Source of the DNA: Rhizophlyctis rosea
Lineage: Eukaryota > Chytridiomycota > Chytridiomycetes > Rhizophlyctidales > Rhizophlyctidaceae
Assembly: GCA_027596075.1 (NCBI GenBank)
Contig: JADGJC010000007.1
Span: 62,001-126,000, forward strand
Length of the DNA stretch: 64,000 nt
Reading direction: 5' to 3'
Both the position numbers and the translations under genes were made by a program. Shown here in pieces: positions 45,050 to 55,300 of the stretch. Positions within the stretch are counted from its first letter, which is position 1. Every line of letters starts with the position of its first letter. The notes under the pieces are model-generated. The model searched no databases. It worked only from the letters and a program-made list of their open reading frames with translations, and was not told where the DNA came from.

Positions 45050-47378
45050 ATGACGAAGCAAGAGATCGAGGATATCAAGGCTGGAGCGAGGGAGTTCGGT
45101 CGGAACTTCCCTCGTCATGCCAAAAGCTATGTGAAGGGACTATTCCCTATCTTCTCTTGGGCTCCCCGTTATAACCGCGACTGGCTTGCTGGTGATTTCA
45201 TTGCTGGTTTGACTATTGGTATCGTTGTTATCCCTCAGGTACGTAGCTCAGTTGAATGTGGATGAGTTTGCTGCGTGTTTACTAACAGCGCGACTGCCAA
45301 TGTATTACAGGCTATCTCCTACGCCACCCTGGCCGGTGCTCCTATCCAAAATGGTCTCTTCACTATGTTCTTCGGCATGACCTTGTACGCATGGTTCGCA
45401 ACTTCTAAGGACGTCACTGTCGGTGCTACCGCTGTTCTCTCTCTTGTTATCGGTCAAACCGCCGCCACTTACAACGCTGACAAACACATTGACAACGTCG
45501 CTTTCCTCGCTGGCATGTCCTTACTTGGCGGCATTGTCCAGTTGTTCCTTGGTCTGTTCCGCTTGGGTGTTATTGTTGACTTTATTCCTAGGTGAGTTGA
45601 AGCGCGCAGTTCTTGAGGTCCGACTGCAATAAGATGCTGACTGTGTCGTCTTTAGTTCCGTCATTGCAGGTTTCTGCACGGGCTCCGGTATCACTGTCAT
45701 CTTCCAACAACTCCCCGGCATGTTGGGTGTTCCCGGCATCAACACCAACGACCCGGCCTACATCGTGCTCATCAACACCCTCAAGTCCCTTCCCAAGGCC
45801 GCTTGGTTGAACGCTGCTTTCGGTCTTCCTACTCTATTCTTCGTCATTTCCATCAAGCTCATCACCGACTTCTTGCAAAAGCGTGGTCACAAATGGGCCA
45901 AGTGGGTCGGCATCAGTAGGAACGCCATTGCCTTGGTTCTCTTTACCTTGATCAGTTTTGGTGTGAACCGCGGCTTGTAAGTCTTTGTCATTTATGGGAC
46001 CATAAATTGATTCTCTTGCTCACAAGACATTTCACGGTGTAGGGGTAACAAGCCTCTCGTCAAGATTGTTGGTGATGTCCCGGTCGGTTTCAACAGGCCC
46101 GTCACCCCCGACCTCTCCAACTTTAGCGAAATTGCTGGCGCTGCTGTTCCCGTCACCGTCGTCGCCATCCTGGAGCACATCGCTGTCGTCAAGTCGTACG
46201 GTCGTATCAACGGTTACATCCCCAAGCCAGACCAAGAGCTCGTTGCCCTCGGTGTCATCAACGTCATCGCCTCCTTCTTCGGTGCCTTCAGTGCTACCGC
46301 ATCCTTCTCCCGTTCCGCTATCAAGAGTCAAAGTGGTGTGAGGACACCCGGTGCCGGTTTCTTGGTCGGAGCTATCATTGTCATCGCGTTGTACGCCATC
46401 AACAAGGCCTACTACTACATCCCGAGCGCAACCATTTCCGCCATTATTGCCGCCGCTATTGCCGAGCTTGTCAGCCACCCTCGGGTACCCAAGCAATTGT
46501 GGGACATCAAGAGTAAGTATATTTAGCGTCGAGGCTTTCCTCACTTGCTCATACTGATGCATTGTGTCATTGCAGTCATCGATGCCGTTATCTTCTTCCT
46601 TGCCGCCATTGTCACCATCTTCACCAACGTCGAAACCGCCATCTATGCCTCCGTCGCCCTCTCCCTTGCCGTCTTCCTCCTCCGTGTCGCCCGCCCCGCC
46701 ACCTCCGTCCTTGTCAAGTCGCAAGCACACAACCAATGGACCCCCGTCAAGCAAATCGACGGTGACGAGGCCGTTCCCGCTCCCGCCGGTGTCCTCGTCT
46801 ACCGCATCAATGAAAGCTTGTCCTACCCTAACGCCGGATGGGTCTCCGACCAAATCCGTAACATTGTCATCACCACCACCAAGTACGGCGGCGTGCCCCG
46901 TAGCTCCAACGAGCGAGTCTGGTCTGACGACACTGAGGAACGTGTTGCCGCGGTTGAGAAGTCTGGAGGCAGCGTTGCAGAAAAGCACGTGCTCAAGGCA
47001 CTGGTGTTGGACTTCGCTGCGGTCAACCAAACGGACAGCACTGGTATCCAAAATTTGATCGATTTGAGGAGAGATTTGAACCGATTTGCCGGCCACCCCG
47101 TTCCCATCTACTTCGCGAGCACCAACCGATCCGTCCGACCAGCACTCGAATACTTCCTCGAATACACTCTCAAGGGCGACTCTGCACTTCTTGAACATAC
47201 AAATTCCGCCGAAACTCTTCCCTCCGATGGTGCTGTTCAAGGCTGGGCCCTCGACTCCTTCTTCTACCCCTCTATTGATGAGGCCGTGAACGCGGCTGAG
47301 AAGTTGCCGACAGCGGGTGTTTTCAAGGTTGATGAAGAGACGGGAAAGAAGGATGAACATGAAGTGATCCAGGTATAA
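45050..47378 (+). CDS. SulP (SLC26) sulfate/anion transporter with STAS domain
   Basis: Five exons (45050-45238, 45311-45591, 45656-45976, 46043-46512, 46576-47378) give 687 aa. The N-terminus NRDWLAGDFIAGLTIGIVVIPQ|AISYATLAG is the SulP signature across the first intron. VLSLVIGQ and GFCTGSGITVIFQQLPGMLG are further transport-core blocks. About 12-14 hydrophobic segments run to about residue 470, with LEHIAVVKSYGRINGY and GAFSATASFSRSAIKSQSGVRTP near the end of the core. A C-terminal STAS domain spans about 500-660 (VLVYRINESLSYPNA, KALVLDFAAVNQTDSTGIQ). It takes up sulfate or another anion across the plasma membrane. A basic-acidic tail ends at a TAA. Codon use is biased to C-ending codons, implying high expression. 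Confidence 0.95.
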
Positions 47379-47824
47379 AGTACCTGGAAGGAGTAGGACT
47401 ATGATTAGCGTACAGAAAGCCCCAAGTTTCATATAGTAGTAATGTGTAACAGATAATTTCTCTTTTTCCGTGTAACAAAATCCGCTGTAAATTTAATGAT
47501 CGTCGGGCGATTCGCTCGAACATAATTGCAATATGAGAAAAACGTCTATATAACAATTTTGTGTGAAGCTTTTTGTGCTTTTGGTGTTGTGTGTCGCGTT
47601 TTCAACGAAGTTGGGGTTGGTGTGCAAGTAAACCACTGGTGGTCGATCTTTGATAAATGAACTTGATGAAGCCCAAGCCACATATGCGCATCTGCTTTGC
47701 CACCTCGCGTTGCAAACATTTTTCGCTCCTCTTTCTCACTATTCCCGAATCCCGCCGAATCCCGAAATAACCATTCCCATGCGCAGTGTCCTCATTCCTA
47801 TCGTTCTCACACATACAGCACAGA
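47379..47824. other. Intergenic region between two plus-strand genes
   Basis: AT-rich 3' flank of the SulP gene to about 47600, then promoter of the CCDC112-like gene. No gene was found. Confidence 0.5.
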
Positions 47825-50486
47825 ATGCTGACGTCAAATGATATCCACAAGGAAGCAGAAACGGTCGAACCAACCGCTGTAGGCGACGAAACTGTCCAAG
47901 TTGGCGCGGGGGAAGACGTTGGATCTTTGCCCCTATCCGCATCAACTCCCCAATTGGACGACCACGCAGAACTCAGTTTTGAAGTTGTCAACATTGATGA
48001 CATTGCAACGGGGACTGACTTTTATGACGAAGACCCTGACATGGATGATGTCCTTCGCCCACTTACCCTTCGAGATCCGTATCCTGAACCTCCCCATGAA
48101 AGGCGCGACGACTGGCGCGTTCAAACACCAGTTCAAACTACATTAATACAAGACGAGGGAAAGCTCTTAAGAAAAGCAGCCATACCATCGGCGATCCAGA
48201 AGCAGAGCACCCGGGTAGAGTCTTACGTTGCAACAGTATCTCATGATTAGCTGAAGACTGATACCTCGTCATTGTACTTGATACAGATCAGCAAACTCGT
48301 TGCCAGCACAGCCAATACAGCAAGTCATGATAGTGTGGCTAGAAAGGAAGCTTTGGACACCCTCCGGCATGGGATTGGAAAGTAATATCCCATTTTCAAC
48401 TTTCATATCTTCTCCGGTACTGATCCGCCGGTCAGGGTTGGCACTTTGGAGCGGGAACTCGACATGATGATGAACAAAGTCCATCTCCGTGAGGCTCTGG
48501 CTCAAGCAGAGGAGGAGAAGCTGGTTCACGCCGATCAACGGCGCGGAGAAAGTCAGTTTCATCATGGTCTTGTTTTGCGGAGAATTAACGCACTGACCGA
48601 CCGGCCGGCATTAGTGCAGCAACTGCATGCCCGCATCAAAAGCATTCGCGGCGGAGTGGATGAGCTTATGCAACATGTGCAGCACCCGCAGGCGGGTCAA
48701 ATGTGTTAGTTGGTCATGCCATCCACCGTTTTCTTGGTCTCATCAACTGATTAAATCTCATTTACAGACATTGAGACTTTGAAGCGTCTGATGGAGTCAA
48801 TAGAAAGCGATCTCATTGTTTTCAAGGAGTCACAACGCGAGCAGTCAGCATACCCTTTCGTTTCCATGATAGCCACACTATCAATTTACTCATTACAAAC
48901 CCAGATATGACCACCTACTTCACCATGAGAAACGATTGACCCAAGAAGTCGCAACACTCGAGGAACATGTAGCAGCATGGGAACATCAATCAACCAATGA
49001 GAGTCTATACGAAGCGGTGTCTGAGCAATCAACAACAGCTCCAAAGAAACGTAAAGCTACAGATCCGCAAAGTCAATTGCTCCCAGAGGCTGTAGCATTC
49101 CAGGTGAGGCACAATGTGTGATGTGGGAACTTAGTTTGCCACTCAATCGTATTGCATGTATCAGGATTATTTGGCAAGGCACGGAGGACATACAGGCGGA
49201 TGGGATCAACTTATGCACAATCATTTTGTTAAAGTGCGCCAGAAGCATAAGGTAAGGGTTTGCACCCCAGCCACTTGATTTTTACAAAATCATAACCATC
49301 ATCCCGGTCGATATCAGGGCAACGGCACCGCATTCTTCCGTGAATGTGTATCATCCATACCCGGTGTCACTTTGGAAAGCGCCACAAGCCATGAAAGATG
49401 GTACAGAGGATACTGTAAATTGCGAGATGCGAGAAAGGCGGCTATTGGACGGTGGAAGCACCGGAAAGCAGTTCGTTATCCTACTTCAATTTGCTCATCT
49501 TACCACATCATTTTATAACAGTCCCATGTATACCGTGCAGGGTTTGCTGGCAAAACAAGCGGAGCAGCTTGACAAGAAGGTGGAGAATGAGCGGCATGGC
49601 AAAGAGCGGAATACTGAAGAAGAGAATAGAGTTAGGGAGGAGAAGAAGAAGGAGATTGATAAATGGAAGGTATGGATTAATGATCCTGTAGGGCAACCGA
49701 GCAAAATTCGACATCTTTTGCAGGAGGAGCAAAAGCGGAAAGCCGAAGAGGTCCAACGAGCTGCCAAGGAGGAGGCACGGCGACAGAGGGAAGCCCAGAA
49801 AGTTTGGCGACAAGAGCATGTATGACCCTCTGTGGTTTTTGTGAGGCCTATGGACATGTATTAACATCATTGCACACCAGGAAAAAGCAAAACACAAAGT
49901 CTCAGAATACGTCCAAAAACGAAGTCACGAGCAGGCTTTGCTTCGACGGGTGGAAGAAGAAGCGAAGCGGATCCAGAAGGCCGCGAGAGGGGATTTGGAA
50001 GATGTGGATGTGGAGCGGTTGGCGCAACGGGTGAGTTCGTTGCATCTGAGACATCATAAAGAAGCGGGAATTGATTGTCTCTTGACCGTGATTAGAACGA
50101 AGCAATATCCCAAAAGAAGCGTCAATTGATGGAAGCAAAAGCCCAAGCAGAGCAGCAGAAGGAGAAACGGATTGAGAGGTTAAGGGCTAGTGTGCGTACA
50201 TGCAACTCATGTACGTCATATAGAATCTCAGTGCTCAACATGTATCCTCTAATAGGTAGAAAGCATGATCATCGTAGACCGTGACCCAGCACGTCTCCTC
50301 CAACCCACCGAGGCTGCGAAACAAAAGGTCCAGGGAGCGAAAGATGCGGCGGAGGTGGTTAAGGGGAAGTTTAGACCGCCGGTTATGCCTAAGAGGTGGG
50401 TTTTAATGTTGTTGTGAAGAGTGGGTGAGATCGTGGAGTAATGGAATTTTTGCAGGCATGTGCCGAATTGGAGGCAGGGGTTGTGA
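47825..50486 (+). CDS. CCDC112: CCDC112-like coiled-coil protein
   Basis: Twelve exons, all junctions phase-consistent, give 654 aa: 47825-48214, 48287-48381, 48436-48704, 48768-48843, 48905-49103, 49165-49251, 49318-49470, 49541-49819, 49881-50030, 50096-50191, 50256-50395 and 50456-50486. An acidic N-terminus leads into coiled coils. The central diagnostic block is GGHTGGWDQLMHNHFVKVRQ, then KGNGTAFFRECVSSIPGVTL and SHERWYRGYCKLRDARKAAI, as in the CCDC112/CCDC148 group. Long Glu/Lys/Arg-rich coiled coils complete it (EEQKRKAEEVQRAAKEEARR). In animals CCDC112 is a centriolar-satellite or ciliary protein. Its presence here suggests a flagellated zoospore stage. The short last exon encodes HVPNWRQGL. 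Confidence 0.85.
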
Positions 50487-51065
50487 GTAGGGGGAGGGAT
50501 GCTGGGTGTATAATTTTGAATGAACGGTTTCGATTCAAGATGTACATTTCGAGAGCTTTGTGATAAACAACGAACATGGGTTGGATGTAAGACCGTACCG
50601 AAAAAGACGCTCCCGTTGCGATGAACCTGGATCACACCGTCCAACATCATGATGTGCGAGCCCGCATTCGTTGTCCTTTCCACATCTGGAAGCTGCTTGA
50701 GCACTTGAGCAAGTTTTGTTCGGGTCCATCACTTCAAAGGATATCAAACAAGTTTACATCAAACCTTTTTTTGTATTTTCATTTATATAAACATACTGGA
50801 CAAGATAGAATGGAGAAAAAAAGAAACAACTAGACAAAAAAGGAAACTAGACGAAAAAGGTGACTCTACAAAAAGGTAACTGTGCAAAACACAACTGTTC
50901 AAAAGGTAATTGTACAAAAGACAAATGTAGTGCCTTCCCCATTGTCTCCAATCCGAACGGTTCGGAATGGACCAGAAACCCCATTCTTCGTAGGCGCCCT
51001 ACGGTCATCCACCAAACTTCCCCATCTCCCCACTCCCTACCCTACCCTACAACCCCCTCCCCTCA
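50487..51065. other. Convergent intergenic region with degenerate tandem repeat
   Basis: Holds the 16-bp-type repeat at 50828-50926 and a TCCGAAC-G-GTTCGGA inverted repeat (50952-50966). Otherwise C/T-rich toward the bZIP 3' end. Confidence 0.6.
50828..50926. repeat. Degenerate 15-18 bp tandem repeat
   Basis: About six copies of a unit like CTAGACAAAAAGGTAA, degenerating to CTGTTCAAAAGGTAA and TTGTACAAAAGACAA along the array. Located between the CCDC112-like and bZIP 3' ends. Confidence 0.65.
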
Positions 51066-52952
51066 CTAAACCCCTAACAACCCACCACCCTCCACCTCCG
51101 CCCGTTCCCCATCCACCCCCCCACTCCCAAGCCTGCACTGACTCTCCACCAACTGCGCACAATACGCCAACACGTCCAAGCTATTCGGACGGCCACCCCC
51201 CTCTTCCTGTTGCTCCTGCACCCCACTCTGATTCCCTCCCGACACCGCTCCGCTATCCAGCATGTTGGAATGATGCTGCCGATTGATTGCACCCTGATTC
51301 CCTCCCTGAACCGCCCCCTCATCCGGTACATTGGAATGATGCTGCTGCTGATTGATTGCGGTCTGATTTGCGGGTTTGACTGGCGAGCTTTCACCCAGGT
51401 GAGCGTAGTACTCTGCGGCTTCGAAGGCGGACATGAGGGATGATTGGAGGGCTTCGAGGCGGTGGAGGTGGTTGGATGGCGAGGAGACGGTGGGGGAGGG
51501 TGCGAAGGGGTTGGGTGGGTTGGGAGATGTGAACGGCAAGGAGGCGGTAGTGGAATGACCGCGGTCGATGCGGATGTAAGGGTTCTGGTTGACTTGTGCT
51601 TGGGATGGCAGAGAGTTGGTTTGGATGACAGAGTCGTACCAGTTGGTGCGAGTCGGTACTGTGCGGTGCATCGGTTTCTGGAAATCGTCACCGTCAGAGG
51701 ATGGAGACGTAGCTACCGCTTTTGCCTTGCCTTTTGCTGCAGTTTTGCGGGCTTGAGCTTGTTGCGTTGGTGAGGACGGGACGGCTGGCTCGTCCGGGCT
51801 GTGTGGAGTTGCTGAGTTGCGATAGTAGGGTGGTGATGGAGGTGAAGTGGCGGACGTGGTGCGGAACCGCGAGACGAAGTCGAAGAAGGATGTTGTGCCC
51901 TCGATGGCGGTAGGCCATACCGACTGTCCCGTCGTTGGAGGAGTTGCAGGCGAGGATTTGGACGTGTCGGTGGGGAGAGGGTGTGGCTGTGGATGCATTG
52001 CCATAGTCTTTCCCTCCACGAAGCCCAATTGACCCATACAGTCACCCGATCTGAGTTTCTTTCCGTTCGTTGCTCCCGAATGGCCTGATTCACTCTGGTT
52101 GCCCGTTTTCATGGTTTCATTACCATCTTGGTATCCTCGAAAGGCCGCTCTCAGACAAGTGTTTCCATTCAAGGGTGTTTCTAGACTAGGACGAGAAACA
52201 GGTTGCGTGGTCATACCCGAGTAATGGACGGTCGTTTGGACGGTCGTTTGGTTGATCTCCCATGACTTCCCAAAACCCCACTCGTCCACTTCTTGTTCCA
52301 CCGGCATTGTCGCGTGATTGTCACCGTTCAGCGTTAGCCGCGTCTTCTTCGCAGGGTGCGAAGGTGGGGACGCAAGTGATGTGGATGGCCTCTTTCTTTC
52401 AAACGGTGTCGATTGGCTGATTTGTTCCGATGTGGTTTTTCCCTCTCGGGCCCTTGCAATCAATGACAGCACTGAATTGCTCCCAGAATTCCCCGCCAAA
52501 CAAAAAGCATCCCAAAGACGGTTATTCTCTTCTTGACATTCGAGCAGCTGTTTCAAAGATTGTTTCGCAACGTCCATTGCCTCGTCCCGCTCCTTGCACA
52601 ACCCTGCTCGTTGACGCTCCCACTGTTTTCGTTGGTCCTGAAGCAGGCGTTGGAGTTCGGCGCAGCGTGACTCGGCTTCGGCCAATGCTTTGGACGGGTT
52701 GTTGGCACGCTGAAATTGAAGCTGGAGATCATGCATGTGTGCATCTCGACGGATACGGAATGCGCGTTGACTCGTACGGTTCTGTTCTGCACGTCTGGCC
52801 TTCTTCCACTCTGAAAGAGATTCAGAAGGTGGATGGTTGATGGGTGGCGGGCTTGGTACGTCTTGGTACTGGGAGGAAGGCGAGTCAACGGGAAGTTGGG
52901 TTTCCGAGTTGTTGGAACTGTTGCGCCGGTCACCGTCCTTCAACCTCGCCAT
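51066..52952 (-). CDS. bZIP transcription factor, fungal AP-1 (Pap1/Yap) type
   Basis: Single exon; from the ATG at 52952 it gives 628 aa (an in-frame ATG at 53087 would extend it by 45 mostly Ser/Thr/Cys residues). The basic region RRAEQNRTSQRAFRIRRD matches the AP-1 subgroup pattern, with Gln and Phe in NxxSQRAFR positions as in Yap/Pap1. A weak heptad follows (LQLQFQRA, AELQRLLQ). The rest is disordered. The C-terminal 90 residues hold a roughly 22-residue tandem duplication (HHSNVPDEGAVQGGNQ repeated). Cys-rich domains typical of oxidative-stress Yap proteins are not obvious, so the stimulus is unknown. Nuclear. Confidence 0.85.
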   Translation of the reverse strand: MARLKDGDRRNSSNNSETQLPVDSPSSQYQDVPSPPPINHPPSESLSEWKKARRAEQNRTSQRAFRIRRDAHMHDLQLQFQRANNPSKALAEAESRCAELQRLLQDQRKQWERQRAGLCKERDEAMDVAKQSLKQLLECQEENNRLWDAFCLAGNSGSNSVLSLIARAREGKTTSEQISQSTPFERKRPSTSLASPPSHPAKKTRLTLNGDNHATMPVEQEVDEWGFGKSWEINQTTVQTTVHYSGMTTQPVSRPSLETPLNGNTCLRAAFRGYQDGNETMKTGNQSESGHSGATNGKKLRSGDCMGQLGFVEGKTMAMHPQPHPLPTDTSKSSPATPPTTGQSVWPTAIEGTTSFFDFVSRFRTTSATSPPSPPYYRNSATPHSPDEPAVPSSPTQQAQARKTAAKGKAKAVATSPSSDGDDFQKPMHRTVPTRTNWYDSVIQTNSLPSQAQVNQNPYIRIDRGHSTTASLPFTSPNPPNPFAPSPTVSSPSNHLHRLEALQSSLMSAFEAAEYYAHLGESSPVKPANQTAINQQQHHSNVPDEGAVQGGNQGAINRQHHSNMLDSGAVSGGNQSGVQEQQEEGGGRPNSLDVLAYCAQLVESQCRLGSGGVDGERAEVEGGGLLGV

Positions 52953-53386
52953 TTTGTGTGTTGAGGAGAGGATACGAGGTATGCACGAGGAATGTCCAAT
53001 GCAAACTGCAGGAAATACTGAGTATATCCCACAAGTACAGAGTGTGGAAGAGGAAGGTGTTGCAGTACGCAGTGTTTCAACTTGCAAGTTTGCAGGAAAT
53101 CAAAATAGCGTAGCTCATCAGTCGAAGTGGTTGATGCAGTTTGGATGGCCGGTGATGTGCACACGCCGCCATGGAGTGGCACGGACACGATGTGACTGTG
53201 CGCAAAAATATCACGTAAGAACCTGTCAAATTATGTAATGATAGTAAACCAGCCTAAACGGGTTATATTGAATCTGGCGCGATGAGCTCATTCGGACGTC
53301 TGCTCCATCTTCCCCTCTTCGTGTCTGCTTCCTGAACCTTTCCCGAGTCCCCACCCGCTGCACTGCTTCAGGTTCCAAGTTCAGCT
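52953..53386. promoter_or_regulatory. Divergent promoter region (bZIP / membrane coiled-coil protein)
   Basis: About 434 bp between starts. If the longer bZIP start (53087) is used it shrinks to 300 bp. Pyrimidine-rich leader (53300-53385) before the plus-strand ATG. Confidence 0.45.
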
Positions 53387-54940
53387 ATGCCCAAACCAAA
53401 ACGTAAAGCAGCGAAACCTGAAACACCCGATGCTGTAAGTAGCGCTTCGCAATCACTCCATATGAAACCGTCTTTTGATCCGTACTTTAGGCAGGAAAGC
53501 GCACTGTCATCGGTGATGGAGTTGGACCTTCAGAATCTTTCGTCGCGAGATCCGACACGCTCCAATCACCCCACCCACGACCATATTTCCCCTCTCCTCC
53601 GAAAAGGCAATCAAACTCGTTTACCAGAGCGATCATGCCTTATATGTACTCCGGCGTAGGCACATGGGGACTATGGGTCTTCTTGTGGGTGGTGAAGCTA
53701 GCACTCCTTCTCATTGCCGTTCTCACGGTTCTGTTCGTCCTCTACAAACCGCTCGTCGAAGTCGAAAACGTGATTGGAACCACCGTATGCACAGCCGTCA
53801 ATCGCTCTCCTTGGTCCAAATATCTCCTTAACAACCGTATGGGCTGGGACGTCTGTACTGCCTACATGGAACATCAAATACCCGAACCGCCCGCTCCTCC
53901 AGCACCTCTCCCAGATCCCAACCTCCTCAAACCGGTTGTGCGCGCATTGATAGATGGTACAAACCTCCCAGCTGGTGCGCAAATGCACGAGCATAGACTG
54001 AACTTGAAGAGGATTGGTATAGCCATCCAGGCCATGAAGTTGGATCGCGGAGAGGAGATTGCAGTGATGGTCAGGCAGTATAATGCGGCTGCTCTCGCCG
54101 CAAGTGACCATCTTAGTGGAGTAGCAGCACGGCATAAGGTAGGACTGATCTACCCATCATCAAAGGCCTTCACGAGAAACGAGCGCTTCAGCCATTATAT
54201 ACTCCTCACCACATAGGTCACACTAGCCCAAACCCGCAGCACCCTCGAATCCCTCGCCGAACTCCTCGAACCCCTCCAAACACCCGACTCCCCCTCCCCC
54301 CTCTCCCCCTCCCAAATAACCCGCGACTCAATCCGCGCCCACTTCCTCCACATCTCCGACGACCTCGACAAACTCTACATAGAAGCCCAAAAAGCCCAAG
54401 ACGCCCTCGCATCATGCGACACAATCCTCTGGGACCTAGCCGAAATAGCCGCAAACGAGTCCGTCCGCCTGAACGAGACGCGATTGGCGCTGAAAACGAA
54501 GGAAACGTTTGTTGATTGGATTAAGCAGATTAATCGGAATACGTCGGATGTGATTGTGAGGGATCAGGTTGCGAGGGCTGTTGCGCATATGGCGGCGTTT
54601 AGTTTGCAGGTTGATAGAGCTCATGTTGTTGTGTCAGGGGTTATGCAGGCTGTGACGGATTATAGGAAGGAGGTGGAAGCTTACAGGTGAGGCCATTTGT
54701 TGCATGGACATGGACTTCCTGCCGCCTTGCTTGCCATATTTGTCTGACCAACTTCTCAATCCATCTCCAACCTCAAACAGCGCCGGAGTAGCAAAGGTAG
54801 GAATACGGCAACTTCCAATGGAGAAACAGGTGTCCATCATCAAAAGTTTACTTGAAGAACTGGATGGCGAACCACGCGATCGGGGAAAGCCTCCTCCTAC
54901 AGAACAGCAGCCGCCTCAACGACTTCTTGGAAGCACGTGA
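53387..54940 (+). CDS. Orphan single-pass membrane protein with coiled coils
   Basis: Four exons (53387-53434, 53491-54138, 54217-54686, 54781-54940) give 441 aa in consistent phase. A basic N-terminus (MPKPKRKAAKPE) is followed by a disordered stretch and one strong membrane helix at about residues 84-110 (VVKLALLLIAVLTVLFVLYKP). The remaining 330 residues look helical, with two Pro-rich breaks (PEPPAPPAPLPDPN) and Ala/Glu/Lys heptads (TLESLAELLEPL, DDLDKLYIEAQKAQ, ETFVDWIKQINRN). The end is hydrophilic. No domain was recognised. Topology suggests a nuclear envelope or ER anchor with a soluble coiled-coil region; inference only. Confidence 0.75.
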
Positions 54941-55300
54941 TGTAACATAGTCTTTTCTTGGTTTGTTTTCTTGACACCTCATCAAACATACCCCCATTAT
55001 AATCAACTGTACCATACGGACCGCCATTTTCAAAAAGCCCAAACCATGGTTTACATGTGTTAATATACAAAAAAAAAACAGAAAAACAATACTTAAGCCT
55101 ACATCATCATGTGTTTTTCCCGCCACACGGCGAAAAGCCCTATCTAATCCTAGCAAAAATACAAAGCATCACAAACAAAAAGCAACATTCCAACGCAAAA
55201 TCACACCAATGAATACATCTACCATGCACCCCTTCCCTAATCCTAACTACGTAAGGATGGATATATGCTACACAAAATGCCCGCCTCTAAAAACGGTACT
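54941..55300. other. Convergent intergenic region
   Basis: AT-rich gap between the orphan membrane protein and the myosin stop codon. A-runs near 55067-55086 fit polyadenylation regions. No gene was found. Confidence 0.5.

Noticed and set aside
46032..47432. 466-codon open frame on the minus strand opposite the SulP gene
   Set aside because: It lies exactly antisense to SulP exons 4-5 and crosses their intron. The openness follows from the C/T-ending codon bias of a highly expressed gene; the peptide is Gly/Asp/Val-rich and matches nothing.
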